64,000 nt of DNA from Bartonella sp. HY328 (GTDB lineage: Bacteria; Pseudomonadota; Alphaproteobacteria; Rhizobiales; Rhizobiaceae). The stretch's first letter is position 1. Every line of letters starts with the position of its first letter. Shown here piece by piece: positions 52,097 through 60,318 of this stretch. A program made the translations under genes and the position numbers. The DNA is taken from assembly GCF_025449335.1 (NCBI RefSeq), contig NZ_CP104883.1:439501-503500 (forward strand), in the 5' to 3' direction. The notes under the pieces were generated by a model. That model saw only the letters and a list, made by a program, of their open reading frames with translations. It made no database searches and was not told where the DNA came from.

Positions 52097-52239
52097 TTTT
52101 CATCTCCATGATTGAGTTTGTTTAAGATTTTGTTTGATGAAACTTATCTAGCATGATTCCCCTGACGCCAATCTCACGCGAATCGTCAGCGTTCTGACAG
52201 GAAGTAAAACCTGTTTTTTTATTGTAAGAAAGATATAAA

Positions 52240-52596
52240 ATGCCTGAGAGAAATATTCCGCCCGATTGGTATCTAACGCTATTTGGGCTTTTTTGGACGG
52301 GGCTTGCCGGCAGCCTTGGCGCTGTTTTACGACAAATAACTGGCCCACAACAAAGTTGGTTGAAAAGATTAAGTGAATGGATTGGTGGGGCTATCTGTGC
52401 CGTTTATATGACACCAACGGTTACCCATATTTCGCTACATCTTTTTGATAAATTTGATTTAATTGAACAAGGAGCAATATTATCACCAGAAAGTATAACT
52501 GGCCTTGCTGGTCTTATGTGTGGTGCATTGGGCATAACTTTGATTGAAAGCTTAGTTATTATTATCAAACATTTTAGGCGAAAAATTGCGAGTTGA
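52240..52596 (+). CDS. Holin-like membrane protein
   Basis: A 118-residue protein with three predicted membrane helices (WYLTLFGLFWTGLAGSLGAV; WIGGAICAVYMTPTVTHI; LAGLMCGALGITLIESLVII), a short polar N-terminus (MPERNIPPD) and a basic tail (KHFRRKIAS). This is class I holin topology; holins open the inner membrane so that endolysin escapes. The lysis cassette is 600 bases to the left, past an opposing PepSY gene. Family assignment is by topology and location. A weak AAGAAAGA precedes the ATG. Its stop codon lies within the following terminator. Confidence 0.6.
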   Translation: MPERNIPPDWYLTLFGLFWTGLAGSLGAVLRQITGPQQSWLKRLSEWIGGAICAVYMTPTVTHISLHLFDKFDLIEQGAILSPESITGLAGLMCGALGITLIESLVIIIKHFRRKIAS

Positions 52597-52627
52597 GGCT
52601 GGTATTATAGCCTTAACTCGCTTTTTT
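52588..52627 (+). terminator. Strong intrinsic terminator at the right end of the phage-derived block
   Basis: GCGAGTT-G-AGGCT (52588-52600) pairs with AGCCT-T-AACTCGC (52609-52621), followed by TTTTTT. The stem overlaps the stop codon of the holin-like gene. Confidence 0.92.
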
Positions 52628-52688
52628 ACTCTTTGAAAAATGCTAAATAAAACTACTTCCAAAGTGCTTTATAAGACATTTAGGATAA

Positions 52689-53237
52689 TTATCGAGATAA
52701 TTTTTCTGCTATTTCGCTGACATGTTTGCCAAGATATTGAGCGGTGAGTAAATCATTCATTTTAGGGGTGATTTCTGGGGATGCATCGCTTGATTGCGCC
52801 ATCGCACCTAACCAGCTGCCAATTGGGTTTAAATCAGCATCAGTGGTTCCTGCCATCAAACCAAGATTTACCCATATCATCCCTTGTTGAGCTGCAAAAA
52901 GACTCATTGTCATAAGGCTATTAAGTTTATCGCCATGTAAAGCACCAGATGTTGTAAAGCCTGCTGCAAGTTTGTTTTGCCAAGCTTGTTTGATAAAAGC
53001 AGGGCGGGTTGACTCTTCCATAAATTGTTTAAAACGTGCGCTAATTGTTCCGTTATATGTGGGGGAGCCGAAAATAATTGCATCGGCTTCTTCCAATAAC
53101 GGCCAAGGTGTTGCTTCATCACTAAGTTTAATTTCAAATACTTCGGCGCCTTGTACTTCCCTCGCACCTTTTGCTACATATTGGGCAAGTTTTTCTGTAT
53201 GGCCAAAGCCACTATGATAAACGATTGCAATCTTCAT
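52689..53237 (-). CDS. Flavodoxin-fold NAD(P)H reductase (WrbA-like)
   Basis: A 182-residue FMN-binding protein: the phosphate loop is HSGFGHTEKLA (8-18) and the flavin-stacking segment is GSPTYNGTISARFKQFME, with TTSGALHGDK later. Such proteins reduce quinones or FMN with NAD(P)H. It is last in an apparent operon lysR-DUF1330-flavodoxin on the minus strand, 60 bases after the DUF1330 gene. Probably part of a quinone or electrophile response controlled by that LysR; this is inferred from neighbours. Confidence 0.88.
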   Translation of the reverse strand: MKIAIVYHSGFGHTEKLAQYVAKGAREVQGAEVFEIKLSDEATPWPLLEEADAIIFGSPTYNGTISARFKQFMEESTRPAFIKQAWQNKLAAGFTTSGALHGDKLNSLMTMSLFAAQQGMIWVNLGLMAGTTDADLNPIGSWLGAMAQSSDASPEITPKMNDLLTAQYLGKHVSEIAEKLSR

Positions 53238-53297
53238 GATCTGATATTCCTTAAATTATATTGTTTAGTTTAAAAATTGGCGAACAAAGAAATTGGT

Positions 53298-53633
53298 TTA
53301 AGAAGATGGTAGTGTTAGCCCTTCAACAAGATAGGCGTTGGTTTTTCCTGCTTTATGGCGTAACGGTATAATTTTTTGATAGGCCTCAGAGTAATACCAA
53401 TTTTTTGCATGCTGCATTGAAGGAAATTCTAAGATTACAATAGCTGCATTTGCTAATGACTCTCCTTCCAATGGAACCGTTTGATTATTGCGTACAATTA
53501 GTTTGCCATTAAAAGGTATTAAAGTTGCCAGAACTTGCGATGAATAAGTTTGCATAGGTTCTAAATCATTTAACCAAAATTCGGCGACAAAATAGGCTAG
53601 TTTATTTTCAACTATTAAAGATGTGTCTTGCAT
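53298..53633 (-). CDS. DUF1330 family protein
   Basis: A 111-residue protein matching DUF1330 (dimeric alpha/beta-barrel fold): AYFVAEFWLNDLEPMQTYSS, VPLEGESLANAAIVILEFPS and HAKNWYYSEAYQKIIPLRHK. Members are small cytosolic proteins of unknown activity, often beside LysR regulators and oxidoreductases, as here. The ATG at 53633 has AGGA nine bases upstream (53643-53646) and gives normal length; the frame is open to 53735, overlapping the lysR stop, but that extension is not conserved in style. Confidence 0.8.
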   Translation of the reverse strand: MQDTSLIVENKLAYFVAEFWLNDLEPMQTYSSQVLATLIPFNGKLIVRNNQTVPLEGESLANAAIVILEFPSMQHAKNWYYSEAYQKIIPLRHKAGKTNAYLVEGLTLPSS

Positions 53634-53734
53634 TTTTATCATTCCTGCGGGATGTGCGTGATGAATGATTAAATATCTTGATTTTGAAAAATAACTAGTC
53701 GTATTAAAATCATTGAACTTATGAATGGCATTCA

Positions 53735-54628
53735 TTAATGGTGATAGCGCAAAGCCTGCACGAGAAGGTTAAAGGCGGCTGTATGATGTCGGCGGCTTGG
53801 ATAATATAAATAATAACCTGGAAATGGCTGACAAAATTCTTCAAGAACGCTTATTAAATGGCCAGATGTGATATAGTCTTTAACTATGTCATGCGGAATA
53901 TAAGCAAGACCGAAGCCGTCAAGGGCTGCAGTTAATATTTGCGGGTAGGTATTGAAGGTAAGTTGCCCTTTGACTCGTATTTTGACGGTTTTTTCGTCCA
54001 CATCAAATTCCCAAGGATAAAGCCCGCCTGATGTGGGTAGCCGCAAATTGATACAATTTTGCTGATCTAAATCTTCTAGATTTTTTGGTTTTGTAAAATG
54101 TTCAAAATAAGAAGGTGTTGCAACGACTGCCATATGCATATTTGGCCCTATACAAACGCCAATCATATCCTTGGCAAGATGCTCACCTAGACGGATACCC
54201 GCATCAAAGCGGCTGCTTACAATATCAACAAGACCGTAATCACTGCTGATTTCGATATTTATATTGGGGTATTTTTCTAAAAATATTTTTAATTTAGGCC
54301 AAAGAACATATTGTGCCGCAAGATCAACCGTTGTTAAGCGAATAGTTCCAGATGGTTGGCCGCTTAATTGGGTGATGGTTTCAAGTTTTTCTTCAACTTC
54401 TTGCAACAAGGGAAAAACATCTTGAATAAGTTGCTCGCCAGCTGGCGTTACTGCAACGCTTCGAGTTGTGCGCGTTAAAAGCCTTAAATTCAATCGCGCT
54501 TCAAGCCCACGTATGGCGTGGCTAAGAGCGGATTGAGTAAGGCCAAGTTGGCTTGCCGCCCGTGTAAAGCTTTTTTCTCTTGCAACAACAAAAAACAACA
54601 AAAGATCATGGATGTTTTCACGTAACAT
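53735..54628 (-). CDS. LysR-family transcriptional regulator (flavodoxin operon)
   Basis: A 297-residue regulator with an N-terminal helix-turn-helix (FTRAASQLGLTQSALSHAIR, about 21-40) and substrate-binding domain. It leads a minus-strand operon with the DUF1330 and flavodoxin genes and probably controls it. It is a paralogue of the LysR at 22601 (identical length, shared RLLTRTTRSV and GYYLYYPSRR). The signal sensed is unknown. Confidence 0.92.
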   Translation of the reverse strand: MLRENIHDLLLFFVVAREKSFTRAASQLGLTQSALSHAIRGLEARLNLRLLTRTTRSVAVTPAGEQLIQDVFPLLQEVEEKLETITQLSGQPSGTIRLTTVDLAAQYVLWPKLKIFLEKYPNINIEISSDYGLVDIVSSRFDAGIRLGEHLAKDMIGVCIGPNMHMAVVATPSYFEHFTKPKNLEDLDQQNCINLRLPTSGGLYPWEFDVDEKTVKIRVKGQLTFNTYPQILTAALDGFGLAYIPHDIVKDYITSGHLISVLEEFCQPFPGYYLYYPSRRHHTAAFNLLVQALRYHH

Positions 54629-54785
54629 TGTATTATCCGCTTAATTTTTTTAGCCTTTTAGGCAATGAAGTATTTAAAAACACCATGCTCATTTTAATGT
54701 TGACGCATAAAATGCAGTTTTATTGCGAATATTATACCATTTAAACCGTGCAGGTATGAATAATAAAATGATTGGCTTTTATATA

Positions 54786-57320
54786 TCAACCAAAATCAAA
54801 ATTAGCATATTCTTGCGCGAGTTCTTCCAATATAAGGTTTCGACCGCTACCCGGAATCATTTCGCGGCCGATCTCCATAATAACCGGTAGCGCAAGCGGT
54901 GATATATGGGTGCAGTGGTGATGGTGAATATGATTTTTAATCCTTGCCAGCATATCACCAAGGCGTGCTATATCTAAAAGGCCATGGGCGGCATCTTGAC
55001 GGGTTGCTTTTAATAAAATGTGGTCTTTTTGATGATTGCGTAAAACGTCATAGACAAGATCAGTTGAAATGGTGACTTGCCGTCCGGTTTTCATGGTACC
55101 AAAATGGCGGCGATTAATAAGCCCTGAAATAATCGCGCAATTACGAAAAGACCGTTTCAATAAATGGCTGTCTTCAAGCCATGCCTCAAGGTCATCGCCC
55201 AGCATGTCTTCACTCAATAATGCGCTTAAATCTAACTGCTTTGATGCAATAGCTTGATTTAAGTCGTTAAGTCCCCAAAGGGCAATCGAATAATCGGTTG
55301 CGACAAAGCCAAGTGGATTAAGCCCCATGCGGTCTAGACGCTTGGTGAGTAACATGCCAAGGGTTTGATGAGCAAGGCGGCCTTCAAAGGGATAGGCAAC
55401 GAGAAAATGCTGCTTTTTTTCTTGAAATGTTTCAATTAATAATTCGTTTTGGGCTGGCAAAATCGATTTTTGCTGTTGCATTTCTAGCCAATGCCGCACA
55501 GCGTCCGGCAATTTTTGCCAGCTTTGCGGCTTGGCGAGCATGGCCCGTACTTGGGCGGCAAGAAAGGTTGATAGTGGAAATTTACCGCCAGCATAGGATG
55601 GAATGCGCGCTTCATGCTTTGGTGAAAGCGAAACAAAACATTGATTATCCCTTATCCCTTCAAAGCGCAAAACATAACCTGCAAAAAGAAATGTATCGCC
55701 ATTTTCTAAGGATTCAACAAAGCCTTCTTCGATTTTGCCAAGCTGTTTGCCACCATAAGACGTGCGCTTCAGGCTGCCCTTTTTGATAAGGCGAACTTGC
55801 AATTCAGCCGCTTCAATGATTGTGCCGATGTTCAAGCGATATTGCTGGGAAATTTTTGCATTGCTAACCTGCCAAAGCCCTTCCTTATTTTTGCGAATTT
55901 TGGCAAAGTTCTCATAGGCTTTTAAAGCATAACCACCGGTTGCGACAAAATCTAATATGCGGTCAAAGTCAATGCGAGATAGATTTTTGTAATGAATGCT
56001 TGAGGTAACTTCATCATAAAAATTATCTGCATCAAAAGGCGCGGCAATGGCCATGCCAAGCACATGTTGGGCTAAAACATCTAAAGCACCTTTACTAATA
56101 TTTGGGCTATCTTGCGCGCCGATATAATTGGCATCAAGGGCTGCTTGACATTCTAGCACTTCAAAGCAATTTGCTGGCACAAGGATCGCTTTACTTGCCT
56201 CATCAAGGCGGTGGTTAGAACGACCAATGCGCTGGGCAAGGCGGCTTGCCCCCTTGGGTGCGCCAATATGGACAACAAGATCGACATCGCCCCAGTCAAT
56301 ACCAAGATCAAGGGTGGAGGTTGCAACAATTGCTTTAAGGCTATTGCGGCTCATTGCTTCTTCAACCTTGCGCCGACGGGCAACATCTAGCGAGCCATGA
56401 TGAAGGGCAATGGGTAAATTGTCTTCATTTAAGCGCCATAATTCTTGAAATACCATTTCAGCCTGTGATCGGGTATTCACAAAGATAAGCGTCGTTTTTG
56501 CAGTTTTGATAACATCATAAATATCTGGCAGCGCATAACGGGCTGAATGTCCTGCCCAAGGCAATCTTGCATGAGATTTTAAAATGGTGATTTGCGGGGG
56601 AACGCCACCTTTTACCGTGACCAGTTCGGCAAGGTTATTTTTTAACGATGCGCAATTTTGCGGCACAAGCCAGCCACGTAAATCATCTGGATCACTCACC
56701 GTTGCTGAAAGACCGATGGTTTGTAAATTGGGTTGGAGTTTAAACAATCGCGCCAAACCTAAGGATAAAAGATGGCCGCGCTTTGATGTGTGTAGGGCAT
56801 GGAGTTCATCAAATATGACGAATTTCAAATCGTCAAAAAAGCGTTTTGCATCATTTGCTGCGAGCAATAAAGCGAGTTGCTCGGGCGTTGTCAATAAAAT
56901 ATCAGGCGGGGTAATTTTTTGACGTTGGCGTTTATGCTGCGGTGTATCACCGGTGCGCGTCTCTATTGATACATCAAGCGCCATTTCTGCTATCGGCGTT
57001 GCGAGATTGCGGTGTATATCAACGGCAAGTGCTTTTAGGGGCGAGATATAAAGCGTATGAATACCCGTAGTTTTTTTTGTTTTTGTGCGCGATAAGTTGA
57101 ACAATGAAATGAGCGAAGGTAAAAAGCCGGCCAAAGTTTTACCCGCACCTGTTGGCGCAATGAGTAGAGTTGATAGACCTTTGTCAGCCTTTTCAATGAG
57201 AGCAAGTTGATGGGGACGTGGCTGCCAGTTTTTTTGTAAAAACCAATCTTTAAATTTTTCTGGTAAAAGATCAATTTTATCTATAGGGGCAGGAATATTA
57301 ATTTCTGTCAAATAAGCCAT
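54786..57320 (-). CDS. Ligase-associated DEXH-box DNA helicase (Lhr-type)
   Basis: An 844-residue superfamily 2 helicase: Walker A APTGAGKT (55-62), DEXH box DELH (171-174), motif III SAT (205-207), helicase C motifs HHGSLD and QRIGRSNHR, and a long Lhr C-terminal region. The architecture is that of the bacterial ligase-associated Lhr group, usually encoded with a DNA ligase and a metallophosphoesterase in DNA repair clusters. Neither partner is adjacent here; the metallophosphoesterase at 8414 is not the usual short type. It acts on DNA in repair, presumably. Confidence 0.92.
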   Translation of the reverse strand: MAYLTEINIPAPIDKIDLLPEKFKDWFLQKNWQPRPHQLALIEKADKGLSTLLIAPTGAGKTLAGFLPSLISLFNLSRTKTKKTTGIHTLYISPLKALAVDIHRNLATPIAEMALDVSIETRTGDTPQHKRQRQKITPPDILLTTPEQLALLLAANDAKRFFDDLKFVIFDELHALHTSKRGHLLSLGLARLFKLQPNLQTIGLSATVSDPDDLRGWLVPQNCASLKNNLAELVTVKGGVPPQITILKSHARLPWAGHSARYALPDIYDVIKTAKTTLIFVNTRSQAEMVFQELWRLNEDNLPIALHHGSLDVARRRKVEEAMSRNSLKAIVATSTLDLGIDWGDVDLVVHIGAPKGASRLAQRIGRSNHRLDEASKAILVPANCFEVLECQAALDANYIGAQDSPNISKGALDVLAQHVLGMAIAAPFDADNFYDEVTSSIHYKNLSRIDFDRILDFVATGGYALKAYENFAKIRKNKEGLWQVSNAKISQQYRLNIGTIIEAAELQVRLIKKGSLKRTSYGGKQLGKIEEGFVESLENGDTFLFAGYVLRFEGIRDNQCFVSLSPKHEARIPSYAGGKFPLSTFLAAQVRAMLAKPQSWQKLPDAVRHWLEMQQQKSILPAQNELLIETFQEKKQHFLVAYPFEGRLAHQTLGMLLTKRLDRMGLNPLGFVATDYSIALWGLNDLNQAIASKQLDLSALLSEDMLGDDLEAWLEDSHLLKRSFRNCAIISGLINRRHFGTMKTGRQVTISTDLVYDVLRNHQKDHILLKATRQDAAHGLLDIARLGDMLARIKNHIHHHHCTHISPLALPVIMEIGREMIPGSGRNLILEELAQEYANFDFG

Positions 57321-57437
57321 CCATTGTTGTAATTATTTATAAAGTAAGAAATGTGATGCATTTTGACAATGGAATAGTTCAATGTCGGTTTGCTAAAGAC
57401 AAAAAATAGACTAGATTTAAAAAAATTAGGAAATCTT

Positions 57438-58376
57438 ATGAAGCTTTATGTCATCAATCTTGATCGCACACCAGAGCGCTTACAGCGTTTGCAGAAAATT
57501 TTTGGCGACTTGCAGCTTGAGTTGACGCGGGTTGCTGCTATTGACGCGCAAAATTTAAATGATGATGATGTAAACGAAATACAAAAAAATAATATATGGA
57601 GCGAGCCTTTAACCAAGGGTGAAATTGCTTGTTTTTTAAGTCATGCCCGCGCGTTGCAGCTTATTGCAGACGGTGATGATGAATATGGCGCTATATTTGA
57701 GGATGATGTCGAGCTAGGTGAGGGTGCGCAAGATATTTTGCAAGATGACCAATGGATTATTGATCATTTTAGCAAAAATAATTTAGAGCGTTTTCCGAAA
57801 AGTGTGAAGCGGTTTTCGGACAAAAAACGCGGTGTAAACAAAGGATTAGAGCGCCGATCTGATCTAGTCAGATCGAAATGCGCTCTAAGTAATGCGCCCT
57901 GCGATATAATCAAACTTGAAACATCTGGCAAAAAAGTTTGGCTGGGTGAGGGGCAAAAAATTGGTTGTTTTAAGGGGCAAGAATTTTATCTTGCGGAATT
58001 AAAATCAACTCATATCATGGCGGCTGCCTATATTGTTTCAAAACAGGCTGCGCAAAAATTATTAATGCAAATGCAGCATGTAAGTGCGCCTTTTGATCAT
58101 TGGTTATTTAATTTTGATTATGGCATTATCGATAAATTGAAAGCCTATCAGCTTGATCCTGCCATCGCTATACAAGCGCAATTACCAAGTACGTTGCAAG
58201 GTGAGCGAAGTCAAATTACCACAGCTAAGAAAGTTAAACGCACTAAAGCACAAACCATCAAACGCGAATTATGCCGGTTGGTAAAGCGCAGCAAAACCGG
58301 GCTTTGGGGATTGGGCATTAATCTATTGACTAAAACCCGATGGAAACGCGTAGCTTTTGCTAAAAAGGCTGATTAA
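57438..58376 (+). CDS. Glycosyltransferase family 25 (LPS type) with embedded RIME repeat
   Basis: A 312-residue cytosolic glycosyltransferase. MKLYVINLDRTPERLQRLQK opens the GT25 fold, GEIACFLSHARAL and FEDDVE (metal-binding, 87-92) follow, then CDIIKLE and late FDHWLFNFD. It would add a sugar to lipooligosaccharide. Residues about 116-151 are encoded by a RIME-like repeat (57783-57888) that keeps the frame open and inserts a basic segment (VKRFSDKKRGVNKGLERRSD) between two conserved blocks. Whether activity survives is unknown. AGGA precedes the ATG at 57438; an upstream in-frame start at 57390 lacks one. Confidence 0.85.
   Translation: MKLYVINLDRTPERLQRLQKIFGDLQLELTRVAAIDAQNLNDDDVNEIQKNNIWSEPLTKGEIACFLSHARALQLIADGDDEYGAIFEDDVELGEGAQDILQDDQWIIDHFSKNNLERFPKSVKRFSDKKRGVNKGLERRSDLVRSKCALSNAPCDIIKLETSGKKVWLGEGQKIGCFKGQEFYLAELKSTHIMAAAYIVSKQAAQKLLMQMQHVSAPFDHWLFNFDYGIIDKLKAYQLDPAIAIQAQLPSTLQGERSQITTAKKVKRTKAQTIKRELCRLVKRSKTGLWGLGINLLTKTRWKRVAFAKKAD
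57783..57888. repeat. RIME-like palindromic repeat, copy 2, inside a coding sequence
   Basis: About 106 bases, TTAGAGCG to CGCTCTAA, with CCGAAAA...TTTTCGG and GATCTGA...TCAGATC hairpins. It differs from copy 1 by a few substitutions and small indels. It lies wholly within the glycosyltransferase frame. Confidence 0.92.
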
Positions 58377-58383
58377 TTAGCTT

Positions 58384-60318
58384 TTACAATGTGGTGTCAC
58401 TAAATAGATCTAGTCGGTAAGGATTAAGGCGGCGCTCGTCACCACGGCGAATGGTAACGCCATGTCGGTCAAAAAATTCAAGCAATAAAATAGCTATTTT
58501 CCGGCCATTATCTAAGCGATCACGTAAATCCGCAGCAACGAAAATGCCTTTTTCCTTTTGGCTGGCAATATCACGCATGATGTCGACTATTTGCGCTAGC
58601 ACAGGCTTTGGAAAAAAATAGTCTTGCGCGACTTCGTAAACGCGCCCCATACGGCTAGATGCTTTCAAAATGGCGCGCATATGGCTTTCATCAATGGTGA
58701 GATCATTGGCAAAATCACGGGTGCGCGGTGGTTTAAACCGTAAATCACCGTTTAAAATAGGGGAAATTTTTTGAAAAATTGCCTCATCTTCTGCGGATAA
58801 ATGTGCTTCATGACCAAAAAGCCCAACCCATGCGCCAAAAATTCGATATTGTTTTTGTTTAATGCCTTCTTGCAGCAAAAGACGGAAAAAAGGTGCTTTT
58901 AACTCGGGCGCAGTTTGACGGCGTAATTGCTCTAGCCCGATGCCTTGCAAATCAGGCTCCATTGCATGAAAGTTAGTTAAAATGGCGCTAACTTTTTCAT
59001 TTATTGCTGCAAAATAAGTATCACTTAAAATGACAGTGCCATCATTGGTAGCAATTTTTTTAACTTTGACAATGGTTAAAAGATCTTCGGCTTCATTATC
59101 GGTTAAATTACGGGCGCGGCAAAAATCTTGCCAATTGACAAAAAATGGCTCAATTGCAAGGAGGGCGGTTAAAGCCTCAGCATGATTGCGATTTTCTAAA
59201 GCGTCAAGAATTGCCAGGCGCTGAGGGCTGCGTCTTTTGCGCGCTGGGGCAAAGGGATCAATAATAAAACCGCCGCCAATGGTTCTGCTTGCCGATGTAT
59301 CACGAATAATAAAATGGTCAAAACTGGCGGCAATAATTGGTTCTTCACTGACTATTTGCACTAATGGCTTGCTATTTGGTGTGCCTTCATCACTTTCCAA
59401 AAAAACAAGTCGGGCAGCCATATCGCGCGCTCCATGGTGAAAGCGCACTGGAAACCATTGTTGCAAATTCTTTTTTTCATTGTTTAAGACTTGAAGCCTT
59501 ACATCAAAGCGGTTGGTTGGTTGATCTAAAAAAGGATCAATCACCATATCTCCACGTTTGATACGGTCTAATGTAAGCATATCGCCAACAAGATTTAACG
59601 CTGCGCGGTCGCCGCTCATCGCCTCTGACTTTTCTTCGTTTTGCACATGAAGCGTGCGAATGCGCCCTTTATAATGCTGTGGCGCCACAACGATATCGTC
59701 ATTTTTATGGATTTGCCCCGATAAGACGCTGCCAGTAATAACTGTTCCTACGCCTTTAACGCTAAAGGTGCGATCAATGGTTTGACGAAAACGCCCAGCA
59801 ATTGGGCGATGTTTAAATTTTAGTGCCTCATCACTTAAAAATTGCCATAGCTCATCAATGCCTTGTCCTGTTAATGATGAGACGGCAAATATTGGCGCAT
59901 TTTGCAAAAAACTATTTTGAGTAAAGTTTTGTATGTCTTGCTCAACTGCGATAAGTCGATCTCTATCAACAAGATCAATTTGGGTTAATGCAATTGCGCC
60001 TTTGGTAATCCCCATCAGTGATAATATATCAAGATGCTCGCGGGTTTGTGGCATAATGCCATCTTTTGCAGCAATTACCAGCAAAGCAAAATCGATGCTC
60101 GCCGCGCCAGTTGCCATGGTTGCAATTAGCTTTTCGTGGCCGGGAACATCTACAAAGCCAAGACGCTCGCCATTTTTAGCTGTTTTATAGGCAAAGCCTA
60201 GCTCAATCGTGATGCCGCGTTTTTTTTCTTCCAAGAGGCGATCGGTGTCAATGCCAGTAAGCTTTTTGACAAGGCTAGTTTTTCCGTGATCAATATGGCC
60301 TGCGGTTCCAATAATCAT
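58384..60318 (-). CDS. selB: Selenocysteine-specific elongation factor
   Basis: A 644-residue GTPase that delivers Sec-tRNA(Sec) to the ribosome at UGA codons. G motifs are GHIDHGKT (7-14), the GITIE switch, DVPGH (57-61) and TQID (112-115, in place of NKxD, as is common in SelB). EF-Tu-like domains follow and the C-terminal third contains winged helices (about 380-640) that bind the SECIS hairpin. It overlaps selA by an ATGA junction, so the two are translationally coupled. It converges on the glycosyltransferase gene with seven bases between stops. Confidence 0.95.
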   Translation of the reverse strand: MIIGTAGHIDHGKTSLVKKLTGIDTDRLLEEKKRGITIELGFAYKTAKNGERLGFVDVPGHEKLIATMATGAASIDFALLVIAAKDGIMPQTREHLDILSLMGITKGAIALTQIDLVDRDRLIAVEQDIQNFTQNSFLQNAPIFAVSSLTGQGIDELWQFLSDEALKFKHRPIAGRFRQTIDRTFSVKGVGTVITGSVLSGQIHKNDDIVVAPQHYKGRIRTLHVQNEEKSEAMSGDRAALNLVGDMLTLDRIKRGDMVIDPFLDQPTNRFDVRLQVLNNEKKNLQQWFPVRFHHGARDMAARLVFLESDEGTPNSKPLVQIVSEEPIIAASFDHFIIRDTSASRTIGGGFIIDPFAPARKRRSPQRLAILDALENRNHAEALTALLAIEPFFVNWQDFCRARNLTDNEAEDLLTIVKVKKIATNDGTVILSDTYFAAINEKVSAILTNFHAMEPDLQGIGLEQLRRQTAPELKAPFFRLLLQEGIKQKQYRIFGAWVGLFGHEAHLSAEDEAIFQKISPILNGDLRFKPPRTRDFANDLTIDESHMRAILKASSRMGRVYEVAQDYFFPKPVLAQIVDIMRDIASQKEKGIFVAADLRDRLDNGRKIAILLLEFFDRHGVTIRRGDERRLNPYRLDLFSDTTL

